Shown piece by piece: positions 11,301 through 24,000 of a stretch of 64,000 nt of DNA. The first letter of the stretch is position 1. The number at the start of each line of letters is the position of its first letter. A program made the translations under genes and the position numbers. The notes below the pieces were generated by a model. That model searched no databases. It saw nothing but the letters and a program-made list of their open reading frames with translations, and was not told where the DNA came from. Origin of the DNA: Vigna angularis (taxonomy: Eukaryota > Streptophyta > Magnoliopsida > Fabales > Fabaceae); NCBI RefSeq assembly GCF_016808095.1, contig NC_068978.1, forward strand, positions 29,027,306-29,091,305, read 5' to 3'.

Positions 11301-14300
11301 ACGACTCACAATCTAAGACTTGAATGTTCTTGAGACTTGGAACCATCATCTTCAACTTGGATAAACTTGGATGGCCCAACCGATCATGCAAAAGTTTTGG
11401 GGATGAAGTGGTAAAACAGGAAACTGAAGAGCTATGTTTCAAAAAATAAAGTTCTCGAGACTCATGTCCTTCTCCAATCAGGCGACCCGTACCATGTTCC
11501 TGTATAACAAAGGAATTAGCAGTAAAGGTTACAGAACAATTTAAGGAACGAGTCAATTGGCTCAAGGAGATTAAATTGTAAGGACAATGAGGAATATACA
11601 AAACAGAATTTAAATTTAGTGAAGGAGATAAGAAAACTCTGCCAATTCCCTGAGATGCAACTTTGGATCCATTGGCAACAGTATTGAAATGAGGGATTTT
11701 CTGAGAGGACATGGAAGAAAATGAAGAAATAGTACCAGAGATATGGTTTGAGGCACCTGAGTCAAGGATCCATGGATTGTGACCTTCCACAGATTGAGAT
11801 GTACAGGCAGTTGACACATTGGACATGGAAGAGGATTGGTCAGGATTAGAAGATTTTCCAGACTTATACTTCAAAAATTCTTGGTATTCTTCATTTGAAA
11901 TTTTGGGTTCGAGATCATCAGATTTCGAAACATGAGCGACTTTGTCTGGATATCCATGTAAGGCATAACATTTCTCTCGAGTATGGCCTATCCTCTTATA
12001 ATATGTGCACTGAGGACGCATACCACGGCCACCACTTCCTCCTCGGTTGCCTCTGCCTCCTCCTCTTCCTTGTGGTGCTACCATAGCTGATGTTTCAATA
12101 CCACCAATTGAACTTTCGTCTTTAACTAATGAAGGTACCCGAAGAAGTTGAGTAACTAAGTTGTCCATTGATGGAACTTGATCACCAGCTAACATTTGAT
12201 CACGAACATGATCAAAATCTGAATGTAGACCTCTTAAAATTAAGACCATGTAAAACTTATCAAGCTTCTTGTTTAGGCCTTCTAAAGAATCAGCCACAAA
12301 GAAATTCTTCAATTCTTCTACAGCAGCACAGGCCGTTCCTATGTAAGTAATCATATCATGATTGTTTTGTTTGAGGGAAGTCACTCTTTGAGTTGCATCA
12401 AAGAGACGTTGCACATCGTTAGCAAAGATATCCTGAGCTTTTCTCCAAAAGGAGGAGCACGTTTTGTAAGGTCTCAAAATTTCTAAGACTTCTTGTTCAA
12501 CAGATTGCCATAGGACAACACATAGTTGAAAATCAAGCTTCTGCCATTGAGATTTCTCTTCTTCAGGAACGGTGGAAACATCTTGTTCAAGATGATCATG
12601 GTATCCTTGACCAAGAAACCATAACTCCACGGAAGAAGACCAAGATAGATAGTTTTTCCAATTGAGTTTTGCAGAAGTAATGGTTGGAGTAGCAGAGAGA
12701 GACGGTGTTCCAAGACCAGCCATTATAAAGCCAAACAAGAAAAGAGGGAAAAAAAAAGGTTGTGGGAAGAAACCCTAAACGGAGCAACCCTCAACGGAAC
12801 AGCAAATCAGAGACCACAATACACTCAGGAGACGGAGGCGAAACGACCGACAGTGGCGCGGTGAAGATCCGACACGGGAGAGGCGACGCGTGAAGCCCAT
12901 GCGCCCGAGAGAGGTCAGAAAGAAACGACGCGTGACGGCGCGTCGAGAGAAGGATGAGGCGGCGACCACCAGGGATGGGTCGCGCACGTCGAGGCGCACT
13001 GAACCCTTAACTTCGCCGGAGAAAAGGCTGCGACGGCGGCGACGACGACGGCGGACGGCGGCGACGATGGCGGAAGCGACGGTGAACGACGGCGCGGGCA
13101 GTGAGCAGTGGCGAACGGAAAACCCTAACCTGCTCTGATACCATGTGAAAGTTTGAGAGAGAAAATCTAATGGTAAAAATATTATTACTGTGTTTGTTGA
13201 AGTTTCTATTACACAAAAATGTCCTATATAAGGAACAATGTACCAGCACCTAAAAGCCCAAAACTAAAAGTCCAATTATACAATACAATATATTTCAACA
13301 GACTAAGTAAACCAGAAGTGGTAAGAATACTTGTTGTAAACCTATGGAGGTAAAACTCATTGTAATCTTTGAAAAAGATTAGTGGAACCCCTTAAGAGTT
13401 CTTAAGGGTGAACTGGACGTAGCTCAGGTTGAGTGAACCAGTATAAAATTTGTGGTTTATTTCTTTGTTATCTAAAACGTTTTGATTACTCATCTTATAA
13501 AAACCAACGTCTAAACATCTTATAAACTATATATCTCCTTTACAAATCATTAGACGCTGCCTTGAGAAAGGATTTGAAAAACACTATTCACCCCCCTCTA
13601 GTGTTTTTCCTGTGTTTTCAACCTTAACTTTATTCTCTGTGATTGTAAGTTGTTGGTTATTTGTTGGAAGTCCCACATCGACTAGAGATAAGGCCTATTT
13701 ATAATATATAAGTGGGTGCAAGCCTCACCTTACAAGCCGATTTTGTGGGATTGAGTTAGGCTTAAAGTTCACTTTTTAACACGGTATCAGAGCTATGGTT
13801 AGGTCCAGCGATATTTGTTGTTTGTTGGGCATGTTGTTCCACCCGCTATCGGGCCGTTGTCGGACCACCCATTAATGTCTAGTCTCACGCTCTGGATGAT
13901 GTCTATACCTCGGCATGAGGGGGGGGTGTTGGAAGTCTCACATCGACTAGAAATAAGGCCAATTTATAATATATAAGTGGGTGAAAACCTCACCTTAGAA
14001 GCCAGTTTTGTGGGGTTGAGTTAGGCTTAAAGTTCACTTCTTAACATTATTTTTAGTGATTGGTTAATCCCTCTTTAGAGACATTAACAAATGGGCGTGG
14101 GTCTTTTGATCCGAACCTCTATAAAATTCCTTATGCGAATTTCTCTTTCCCTACACTATTTATTCTTACTGTTGTTATAAAATCAGTTTATAGAAAGGGA
14201 ATTTTTTTTAAAAAAGCATGATTTTATTAAGTAAACCAATTCACCCCCTCTTGGTTTTTGTCCACTCACGAACATTCCGCTGTGTAATTCTAACAACCCA

Positions 14301-17300
14301 ATGTTTGCGGGATGGAGTTAAGCTTAAAGTCCACTTTTTAACATGGAGTCTATCATAGCGAGATTTGTGTTTGTTAGACATATCATTTCACCAGCTATCA
14401 AACCACTCATTAATATCTAGTCCCATGCATAAGATGTATATACCTCGGCGTGAGAGGGTGTGTTGAAAGTCCCACATCGACTAGTGATAAGGCCATTATA
14501 GAGTATTGTTAGAATATTTACCCTATTTATCATCATTATATTGTGTCTAGGGTTACCCTGTTTATCATCATTATATTGTGTCTAGGGTTACTCTATTTAT
14601 CATGTACTTTGTATCAAAACTTTCTTATATATAGAATGAAAGTGAGAGGGATCTTTCAAGCCCTCAAGAATTATTTTACAGTTTCAATCTCAAGTAATAT
14701 ATAAGATAGGTGCAAACCTCATCTTACAAGCCGGTTTTGTAGAATTTAGTTAGGCTTAAAGTCCAGTTCTTAACACTATCCATACCTAGACCCTGCTAAT
14801 AAACTCCAACATAGAATATTTGGGTATGTATCCATTGTGCATGTTCATAGTAATGGGTACCTTAGAATACAAATGACAACATTCAAACAATCAATTCAAG
14901 AGGATTTTGCAAGAACTAACTTACAACACCAATTATAAACACCTTAAAAAAAACTACAAAATCTCCTTTTGATTGAGCTACTTGAACACCTTTCTTCTCT
15001 GGTATACCATTTTGAAGAGGTGTATAAGGACAAATAGACTAATGTATAATATGATGTGAATTTAAAAGGATGGAAAAAGTAGAAGAAAAACATTCTTTGG
15101 CATTATAACTCCTTGTGATCTTGGCTATTTTACAAAATTTCTTTATAATGTCATTGAAGAAAAACTCAAAAATATTCAAAAGTTCTGATCAATATTTCAT
15201 CAAGTGAAGTAAAATGAGAATATTCATCCATAAGAATGACAAAATAATGAAACCCAAAGGATGTGACTCGACTTGGATCCCAAATGTCAGAATGAAATAT
15301 AGGAAATATAGAGTTGCATCTTGTTTTAGTTCTTTTCTAAAAGAAAAAGACAGAATATGTTTTGCTAATTGACATGATTTACATTCTTAGACATGGAGAT
15401 ATTGAGGGCAAAACAGGGACAAGGAAACCTAGTGAGCCTTGTGGAGGAAACGTGGAGTTGCTCCGGTGAATGGATGGTGGTGCATGAATTTAACATACCA
15501 TGATACAACAAATAGAGAAGTTGTGTGTGACGAAGGATTAAAGGACATGACCATCATGGGTGGACATCACTTGGCGAGACACACCATATCCAATTGTCGT
15601 CGAAAAGAAATGGAGTGGTCAACTATGGTCAAGTGTTGTAAAAACATATTCTTAGGATAAAAATATTCTCAATATCCCTATAGTAATTAGGAAAAAAATC
15701 TTATTCATTTCAACATACTTTTATTTTCTTATTTTAAAGGATTTGATAATTATTTATTTCCTTACATAGTTCAAGAGCTAGTAAGGTGTTGTTGGATATA
15801 TTAATCTAAAGGTAAGGTAGTTAAGTGTAAAGCCAAGATGAGGGTGAAAGGATACACTTACACATACCCTATAAGTTTGTCCTTCAATACAATCAACTCC
15901 TAATTTAACTCTTAGTTCAAATAAGAGAAAGCTATAGCCAAGTCAACTAATTTAATTCTAAAACTTTTCAACAATCATTATTTTGTAGTAATCTAACTCA
16001 GGCCATCAAAATATTCCTGAGCATCAAATAGATAAAAAAGTGCAGTGTAGGTCTTATAGATTAAACTGCAAATGAACTTACCACACGTTATTTTGTTTTG
16101 ATCATTAGCAAAAAGCTTCACCAGTTCCCCCTAACAAAGAACAAATTTGACAAAAATAAGCCAAGAATAACATTCTACTGAACTGGAGACATGTCTGCAA
16201 ATTCAATAATATATTTGTATACAAAAGTATAAATTCAAATATATCAAGTCTTGAATGACTCATACTTAAATTCAAAGAGAAGACTATTAGAACTATGCTA
16301 AAAAGGAGGAGGAAATGTAAAAGGTGTTAGATGTAATGGGCCTAGGTCTATCTTTTTGTATTTTCCTATTTCTAAATGTGTAACCCTATGTGCTCTACAC
16401 ACATTATGGATTTAGCCTATGCCTCTCTCTTTTATTTTAACATAGTATCTAGAGCTAGGTTTAATTCTTGTCTCTCTGTTGAACCCACTGTACTAAATTT
16501 GTTTCAGAAATTGTTCCTCTTCTTTTAATTCATTCTTTGTTTTTTTTTTCCAACCACTGTTTTTTGCAACCACTATACTACCACCACCCAGTTTGGTCCC
16601 CTTGCCATGTTGTCGTTATGCCATCACTATCATTGTTGCTGCCACCACCGCTAGGACTGGTGACACCATGATGGTGATCATCCTGGCCAAATGACCACCA
16701 TGCCACAAAAGTTGTGACGATTGAAGCTTCGATGCACTACCCCATTCCTTGTCGCCGCTGCTTCTTATCGTTGTCCATTCTCCTCTCCCATGTTGACCAC
16801 CAAGTCAAACTTGTTTCTCCGTCCTCTTTCCAAATCAGTAACTTTCATTGTGATCGAAGTTCGTTAAGATTTTTTCACAGTTTTTACGGTTGTTTTTCAC
16901 TTTCTTGTTAGTTGAAAATTGATGCTCAATTATTATACATTGTCCTTAAATCTACCATTCATTTGTTAGAAAATGTATTAAATATAGGTAGTAGTTAGAC
17001 CAAAGATCTTGGAAGTCTCATACTTTCTAGGCATTGATGTGGCTCAATCAAAGGAAGGCATTGTAGTTTCTCAAAGGAAATATGTTTTGGATGTCTTGGA
17101 AGAAACATGCATGACTGACGGCTAACCAATAGATAACCCTATGGATCCAAATAAAAAATTAATGATAGATCAAGGTTGACATCTCTTTGTTGGAAGTCTC
17201 ACATTGACTAAAAACAATGTCAATTTACAATATATAAGTGGGGAAAAAGCTCAACCTCATATTGGTTTTGTAAAGTTGAGTTAGGCTTAAAGTTCACTTC

Positions 17301-17958
17301 TTAATAGGAAATCAAAGCCATTGTTAGATCTTATCCTACCGAAGTTTGTTGGGTCTATTGTTTCACTCGCTATCAGGCTACTATCAAACCACCCATTAAT
17401 GTATAGTCTCACGCTCGAAATGTATATGCCTCAACGTGAGGAGGCGTGTTGGAAGTCTCACATAGACTAAAGATAAGACCAATTCACAGTATATAAGTGG
17501 GTGCAAACCTCACCTTATATGCTAGTTTGGTAAGGTTCACTTAGGCTTAAAGTCCATTGACACTCTCTAATATAAAACACTTGTTGGCAAACTTTTTTAT
17601 CTCTCTATTACTAAACTCTAGTGCTAAAGCTAAATATAGGGGAATGGCGTGTCTCACTTGTGTACTTGTATGGGTAAACAATTTCTTCAAGAATTAAAAT
17701 TTTGTGAGATCCAACAAAGGAAGATGTATTGTGATAACCAAGTTCCTCTCCATATTATCCCCAATTCAATGTTTCCATGAGACGACTGAACACATAAAAT
17801 TTGACTATCATTCAATCAAAGAAAAGTTGTTGTCCAAGGAAATTTGTAAAGAATTTGTCAGATCCTATGAAGCATACAAACGGACACCAATACAGGGATA
17901 CAGCTAAATTGAAAAAATATTGGCCACGAACACGATAATATATACATATTTACAGACA

Positions 17959-18028
<70 letters not shown>

Positions 18029-21000
18029 TTGAAATAAGGAAAGGGAACAATGTATGTTTTAGAGGGCTTAATTCCACCCATCTTCATCCTTTATTTATAG
18101 GATTTCAGCAATGGAAGACAACTAAGATTAATACTGATACAATCCTCCACAACGAACCTAATCAAGACTCAAAACTCACACCAAACACACCAGGTAATGA
18201 AGAAAGATCTCTTTTATTCACAAAAGAATATCTGTATACAATGAACAATAGAGGCCTAACCCTCTCAGCAGGATAGAACCTGTCTAACAAACAATTAACC
18301 AAAAGTCCCCCCTCCTACACTAACTCTCCTATTTATAATGGTTTCCCTCCTCACTTAACTGCTAAAGGCAGTTAAGTGCCAGACCGTTAGTCAGTTAATC
18401 GCATCAGTTGTGCCTCTTCCTTCTCTCGTACACTATCCACTTCCCCTTATTCCTTTCAGGTCTATCAATACCCTCCGCCTGAAATTCAACCTTGTCCCCA
18501 AGGTTGAAGTCAGGATATTGTTCTCTGATAGTTGCCTCGTCCTCCCAAGTTGCCCCATCCGAACCTCCTTCCTGCCACTCAATCAGCAATTGTGGCACTG
18601 TCTTCTTTCCCTGTTGAGCTTGCCTTCTCCCCAAAACTCCCACTGGCCAGAAAGACGGCCCTTCTGCTTGCAATTCTCGCGGTAATTCCTTTTCTACCCT
18701 TCGCTCCCCTATAGCCTTTTTTAATTGGGATACGTGAAAAACGGGATGGATCCGCGCTGTATCTGGTAACTGCAACTTGTAAGCTACCTCCCCTACTCTT
18801 TGACTGATCTGGAACGGCCCAAAGTACCTCGCCGACAATTTTGGGTGAAGCCTAGTTGGCATTGAAGTCTGCCTATGGGGTCTTATCCTTAGATAAACCC
18901 AATCTCCCACTTCAAAATTCGCTGGTTTCCTTTTCTTGTTCGCTTGCCTTATCATCTGTTCTTGTGCCTTCTCCAAATGAAATTTCAACTGTCTCAAAGC
19001 CTCATCACGGGTCAAAAGCTCTTGACTCACCGCCTCAACTAAAGTTTCTCCCGGAATGTATCTATGCAACGAGGGAGGTTTCCTCCCATAGACCGTCTCA
19101 AATGGGGTGCACTTTATAGCTCCTTGATAGCTGGTATTATACCAATACTCAGCCCAAGGTAAGACCGCCATCCATCCTGCTGGTTGCTCTGAACAAAAAC
19201 ATCGGAGGTATCCTTCTAGCACCCTGTTCACGATTTCAGTTTGGCCGTCCGTCTCGGGATGGTAAGCCGTACTCATTTTCAGCTTCGTCCCCAATCCCTT
19301 AAAGAGTTCTTTCCAGAAAAGACTAAGAAACAAGGGGTCTCGGTCACTTACCACCGACTGAGGAATCCCATGTAACCGAACAATCTCCCACGTGAAAACC
19401 TCAGCAACCGTTCGGGCTGTGTAAGGGTGTTTTAAGGGCAGAAAATGAGCGTACTTACTCAAACGATCCACCACAACTAATATCGCATCATGCCCTCTGG
19501 ATTTGGGTAGCCTCACAATGAAATCTAAGCTCAAATCTTCCCACACCGCGTTTGGAATCGGCAATGGCTGCAATAACCCCTGAGGAGAAGAAGACAGATA
19601 TTTGTGTTGCTGACATACACTGCATCGTGCTACGAACTCGGTCACGTCTTTCTTTATCCCCCTCCAAAATAGGGATTGAGCGATTCTCCTGTAGGTTCGA
19701 TAAACTCCGGAATGGCCCCCTGCCTGCGTTACGTGAAATTCTGCTATTAATGTGGGAATCCACGAAGATTTGGCTGACAGCACCAGCCTGCCCTTGTAAT
19801 GAAGCCTTTCATTCTCCAGAGAATACGCAGGATGGGTGTTCGGGTCTGCTTTGATTTCTTCCACCACTTTCTGCAAAATCGGATCCGCTGCTGCCACTTC
19901 CCTGGTTACTTCTTCAAAATCTTGCCAGTACGGTCTGGCCACCACCCTGAGTTCTCCCTCCTCCGTGTCTTCCTCTTCTTTTTTCCTCGACAAAGCATCA
20001 GCTACCTGATTCAACGTTCCCGCCTTATATACGATCTCAAAATCGTACCCCATCAGCTTCGCAATCCAATTTTGTTGGTTTTGGGTAGTGATGCGCTGTT
20101 CAAGCAAGTGTCTTAGACTTTTCTGATCGGTGTGGACCACAAATCGCTGACCCAGAAGATATGGCCTCCAGTGTTGAATGGCCATCACCAGCGCCATTAA
20201 TTCCTTCTCGTAAATTGACTTACTTAGCGTCCTCTCCGACAACGCCTTGTTGAAGTAGGCGATAGGTTTCTTATTCTGCATCAGCACCGCTCCGACTCCT
20301 CGACCAGACGCATCACATTCAATATGGAACGGCTGCCGGAAATCTGGCAAGGATAATACGGGCGCCGTCGTCATTGCTTCCTTCAGATTTTCCCATGCTT
20401 CCTCTGCCTTATCGTTCCAAGCGAATCCCCCTTTTTTTAACAACTCCGTTAACGGTTTGGCGATCTTGCCGTAGTCGTTTACGAACTTCCGGTAATACCT
20501 TGTTAGCCCCAAGAACCCTCTCAGCCTCTTCAGAGTTCTCGGTCTCTCCCACTCCTTTACTGTCGATACCTTTTCCGCATCCATTTCGACCCCTTTTTGC
20601 GAAATCACATGGCCCAAGTACCTTACTTTAGTCTGCCCAAACTCACACTTCCCCTTATTTGCCACCCAGCCATCACGCTCCAGGACGGACAACACCGTCT
20701 CCACATGCTTCAGATGCTCCCCCCATGACTGGCTGTAAACTAAGATATCGTCAAAAAAGACGAGGACGAACCTTCTCAAAAAGGGTTGGAAGAGACTGTT
20801 CATCGAACTTTGAAAAGTCGTCGGCGCGTTAGTGAGTCCGAAGGGCATCACCACAAATTCGTAGTGCCCTTGATGCGTCCGGAATGCTGTCTTCTCTATA
20901 TCCCCCTTGTCCATGCGAATTTGGTGATATCCCGCTCTCAAATCTACCTTTGAGAAGTAACACGCTCCCTTCAGCTCATCCAACAATTCTTCAATCACGG

Positions 21001-24000
21001 GAATCGAAAATTTGTCCGGTACGGTGGCCCGATTGAGCGCCCTGTAGTCGACGCAAAACCGCCAGCTCCCGTCCTTCTTCTTCACCAAAATGATTGGGCT
21101 CGAATACGGGCTGTGGCTCGGCCGGATCACCCCAGTTCGAAGCATTTCCGCAACTTGCCGTTCGATCTCACCCTTCCTGACATGCGGATACCGATAAGGC
21201 CGGACGTTCACTGGATCCATTCCCTCCTTCAGCTTTAGCTGGTGCACACTCTCTCTTTCAAGTGGAAGACTAGTGGGCTCTGCGAACACCTTGTGATACC
21301 GACCCAATAATTTTTCCAGTTCCTCCTTCTGTCTTTCGAAAAGGTCCTTGCCATTCTGATTCACGTTCTGGGCCTCCAGCAAGCCCAACTCCCAATTCAG
21401 TAAGCAGACTTCCACGTCATCAACTTTTGATAAAGTTTTGGGTCCCACGATCTTTCTTTCTAGTGTGGGGTCACCTTTAATGGTGATCTCCTCTTCTCCT
21501 TGTCGGTAAGTCATGATTAAGGTTCCCTAGTCCACCGTCACCTTCTCCAATTTCCTCAACCAGTCTATCCCCAGAATTAACTCTACCCCTCCTAACTCGA
21601 ACAAATAAAACCGTTCAACAATATTAGCTTCTCCGACCTTTACTGCCACCTGTTCACAACACCCCCTAATCTTCTTCCGTTGACCATCCCCCAAGCACAC
21701 GAGATACGGCTGGGTATCCTCCACCTTCAACCCCAACTCCTCCACTACTCTGCGACTAATGAAATTGTGGCTCGCGCCACTATCGATCAGCACTAAGACC
21801 TTTCGCCGACCTATCCGCCCCCACAACTTCATCGTTTTGGGGGACGACAACCCCCCTGCTGACTAAGCCGACAGTTCCATTTGAGCGATGTTCACTTCTG
21901 TTTCCGTCTCGCCGCCGTCTTCCTCCTCATCCACCACGAACAACATGCGAAGTCCCCGTTCCGGGCACCGATGACCCGGACCAAACGGCCCTCCGCAGCG
22001 GAAGCATTTGCCCTCCTCTCTCCTTTTCAAGTACTCCGCATAAGGTAGGTTTCGCGGGCCTCAAACTCTCTCGTCACCGGTGGTTCTGGCGACGCCTCCT
22101 CCTTGGGCCGTCTCCCTCTTAACCGACCCGACACTCTCGATGGCTCCCCCTCGGTTCTGCGTTTCTCTCGGTGGGTCCACTCGCGCGACTGTTCCCGCCG
22201 ACCGCCCCCACGAACTTAGATTTTTGAAACCCGATCCTCCTCCCGTCTTCAACGGCGCACATAACTTTTCAACGTCCCTCGCGACCCGCATCGCGGTCAT
22301 AAGGTCTGGCGGATCATGCATCTCACCTGGTCGCTCACCTCTTCCCTGAGACCCGCCATAAAATAACCCAGGATTTGCTACTCTGGAATTTGAGTCGTCT
22401 GACCCACTAACACCTCAAAATCCCTGACGTAGTCTTCCACCGGCCCCGTCTGTCTGATCGCCGACAGCTTCTCATAGACGGTTCCCCGAGTTCCTCCTCC
22501 GAAGCGAATTCCCAACGCTCTTTTCAACCCCTCCCACGAGTAGTTCTTAGTCCTCTCCCGCCAGAATCGGAACCAGCTTCCAGCGTACCCCTCCATGCTG
22601 ATAAACGCCAGTTGCATCTTCTCCTCTTCTTCCACTTTCTGTACCTCGAAAAACTTTTCCGCCCGACTCATCCAATTCCAGGGTTCGCCACCTTCAAACG
22701 CGGGCAATTCCACCCGCTTCCGCCAATTGATCATCGCCCCCGTACGTCCTGCTCCAGTTTGTCCCCCATCGTCTCCTGATCCTCCGGCGTTATCATTTAC
22801 AGACGATTCACTTCCATCCCCTCGCACCCCTCTATTGTCGGTCTTGCGGTCTTTCAAGATCGTCAAAATCGCTTGGATATCTTGGCGCATCATCTCACAG
22901 TTCTGCCTCAGCATCCCGGTTTCATGCCGCAGGTACACTGTTTCCGCTTTCGTTTCTGCCAACGCCACCTCCACCGCTTCAATCTGTTCCGCAACCGTCA
23001 CCACTCTTCCCTCCATCACGATCGGCTATCAATGGATCCGGCAGGTCGGACCAATTTGATACAATCCTCCACAACGAACCTAATCAAGACTCAACTCACA
23101 CCAAACACACTAGGTAATGAAGAAAGATCTCTTTTATTCACAAAAGAATATCTGTATACAATGAACAATAGAGGCCTAACCCTCTCCGCAGGATAGAACC
23201 TGTCTAACAAACAATTAACCAAAAGTCCCCCCTCCTACACTAACTCTCCTATTTATAATGGTTTCCCTCCTCACTTAACTGCTAAAGGCAGTTAAGTGCC
23301 AGACCGTTAGTCAGTTAATCGCATCAGTTGTGCCTCTTCCTTCTCTCGTACACTATCCACTTCCCCTTATTCCTTTCAGGTCTATCAAATACACCTCACA
23401 AGTTACAACTCACACACTCACATACAGTTGTGTTACAACTCACACATACACACACTGTTGTGTTATAACTCACACATACACACATTGTTGTGTTATAACT
23501 CACACATACACACATACAACTATATTTATTCTAACAATATTCATCTAACAACACTCCCCCTTAAGCTTGTGAATGGATATCTATTCAGCTTGCATGTGAG
23601 ATCATGAAATCGTTTAGTGGGAAAACCTTTTGTAAACAAATATGCTAATTGAAGTCCAAATGGGAAGACACATTGACTATGAAAATATATATTGATGCTG
23701 ACTATGCAGGTTCTATTACTGATAGAAAATCTAATTCTAGATATTGTGTCTTGGAGATAGTCGGGTAGCATGGAGGAGCAAAAAGCAAGATTGAGCATCT
23801 CGTTCTAGTGCAGAAGCTGAATTCTGAGTTGTTGCTCAAGGAATGTCTGAAAGACTCTGGATGAAAATAATTTTGGATGACCTTAAAGTCAAGGTGGACA
23901 ACCTTGTGCAACTACACTGTGACAATAAGTCTGCCATGAGCATTGCCCATAATCCAGTACAACATGAAAGGCCAAAACACATTGAGATTGACACACATTT

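Larger units (their letters stand above)
8455..13300 (-). mobile_element. Nearly complete Copia element D, TSD GACTA
   Basis: Two 157-bp LTRs (8455-8611 and 13144-13300) differ at only about two positions. Target duplication GACTA is exact at 8450-8454 and 13301-13305. The primer site TGGTATCAGAGCA lies at 13131-13143 on the minus strand and a CTTGAGGGGGAG purine tract next to the 3' LTR (8612-8623). Gag, protease, integrase, RT and RNase H are all present in order but broken by at least four point or frame lesions. It is a recent insertion, and the youngest layer of the nest. Confidence 0.93.
7329..13620 (+). mobile_element. Solo LTR C1 (about 1.44 kb without insert), TSD ACCTT
   Basis: Starts TGTTAAGACAAGATTGTTT and ends CTGTGTTTTCA, flanked by exact ACCTT at 7324-7328 and 13621-13625. 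Contains GAACTGGACGTAGCTCAG (near 13414), then a GAACCAGTATAAA stretch and CACCCCCCTCTAGTG near the end. It is split by the Copia element at 8455-13300. The same LTR family occurs at 36120-38960. No internal region is left, so it is a solo LTR from LTR-LTR recombination. Confidence 0.8.
6625..14295 (+). mobile_element. LTR-X (Sire/Maximus-like LTR) inside TRIM-1, split by nested elements
   Basis: Begins TGTTGGCAAAAGAAG at 6625 with TTTTGATGATG soon after, and ends CACTCACG...TAATTCTAACA at 14295 after a CACCCCCTCTTGG tract. These features are typical of plant Copia Sire/Maximus LTRs, but the class is inferred. Its own sequence is about 6625-7328 plus 13626-13661 plus 14052-14295. I found no clean target duplication (CCAGT versus CCAAT at best). 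It hosts LTR-C1 and TRIM-2. Confidence 0.55.
6544..14775 (+). mobile_element. TRIM-1 (family A), split by nested insertions, TSD CTATC
   Basis: LTR start at 6544 (AGTTGGAAGTCC, first base mutated from TG), broken at about 6624. The rest of the 5' LTR resumes at about 14298 (TTTGCGGGATGGAGTTAAGC). A decayed primer site, an internal part and the 3' LTR (from 14461) follow, ending TTCTTAACA at 14775. Target duplication CTATC is exact at 6539-6543 and 14776-14780. The 3' LTR is itself split by a solo Copia LTR (14507-14695). Its own length without insertions is about 370 bp. Confidence 0.8.
18135..23387 (-). mobile_element. Chromodomain Gypsy element (chromovirus), nearly intact, TSD AATAC
   Basis: LTRs of 333 bp (18135-18467) and 331 bp (23057-23387) differ at about two bases and one 2-bp indel. 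Target duplication AATAC is exact at 18130-18134 and 23388-23392. On the minus strand the 5' LTR is followed by TTGGTCCGACCTGCCGG as candidate primer site, and a GGCGGAGGGTAT purine tract precedes the 3' LTR. Gag, protease and a 1,036-codon RT-RNase H-integrase-chromodomain frame are present. The C-terminal chromodomain places it among plant chromoviruses, possibly Reina (inferred). Very recent insertion. Confidence 0.93.
17935..23553 (-). mobile_element. Copia LTR, minus strand, split by the Gypsy insertion
   Basis: On the minus strand the LTR starts TGTTGTTAGATGAATATTG at 23553, right after a TTAAGGGGGAG purine tract. It runs to 23388, is broken by the Gypsy element (18135-23387), and resumes at 18134 with a CCTATAAATAAAGG TATA-like box at about 18090. 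Its far end is not clearly defined (about 17935). The exact AATAC duplication around the Gypsy element supports continuity. Confidence 0.6.

Noticed and set aside
18410..23196. Plus-strand ORFs of 60-154 codons across the Gypsy element
   Set aside because: They are antisense shadows of gag and pol; the conserved domains are on the minus strand.
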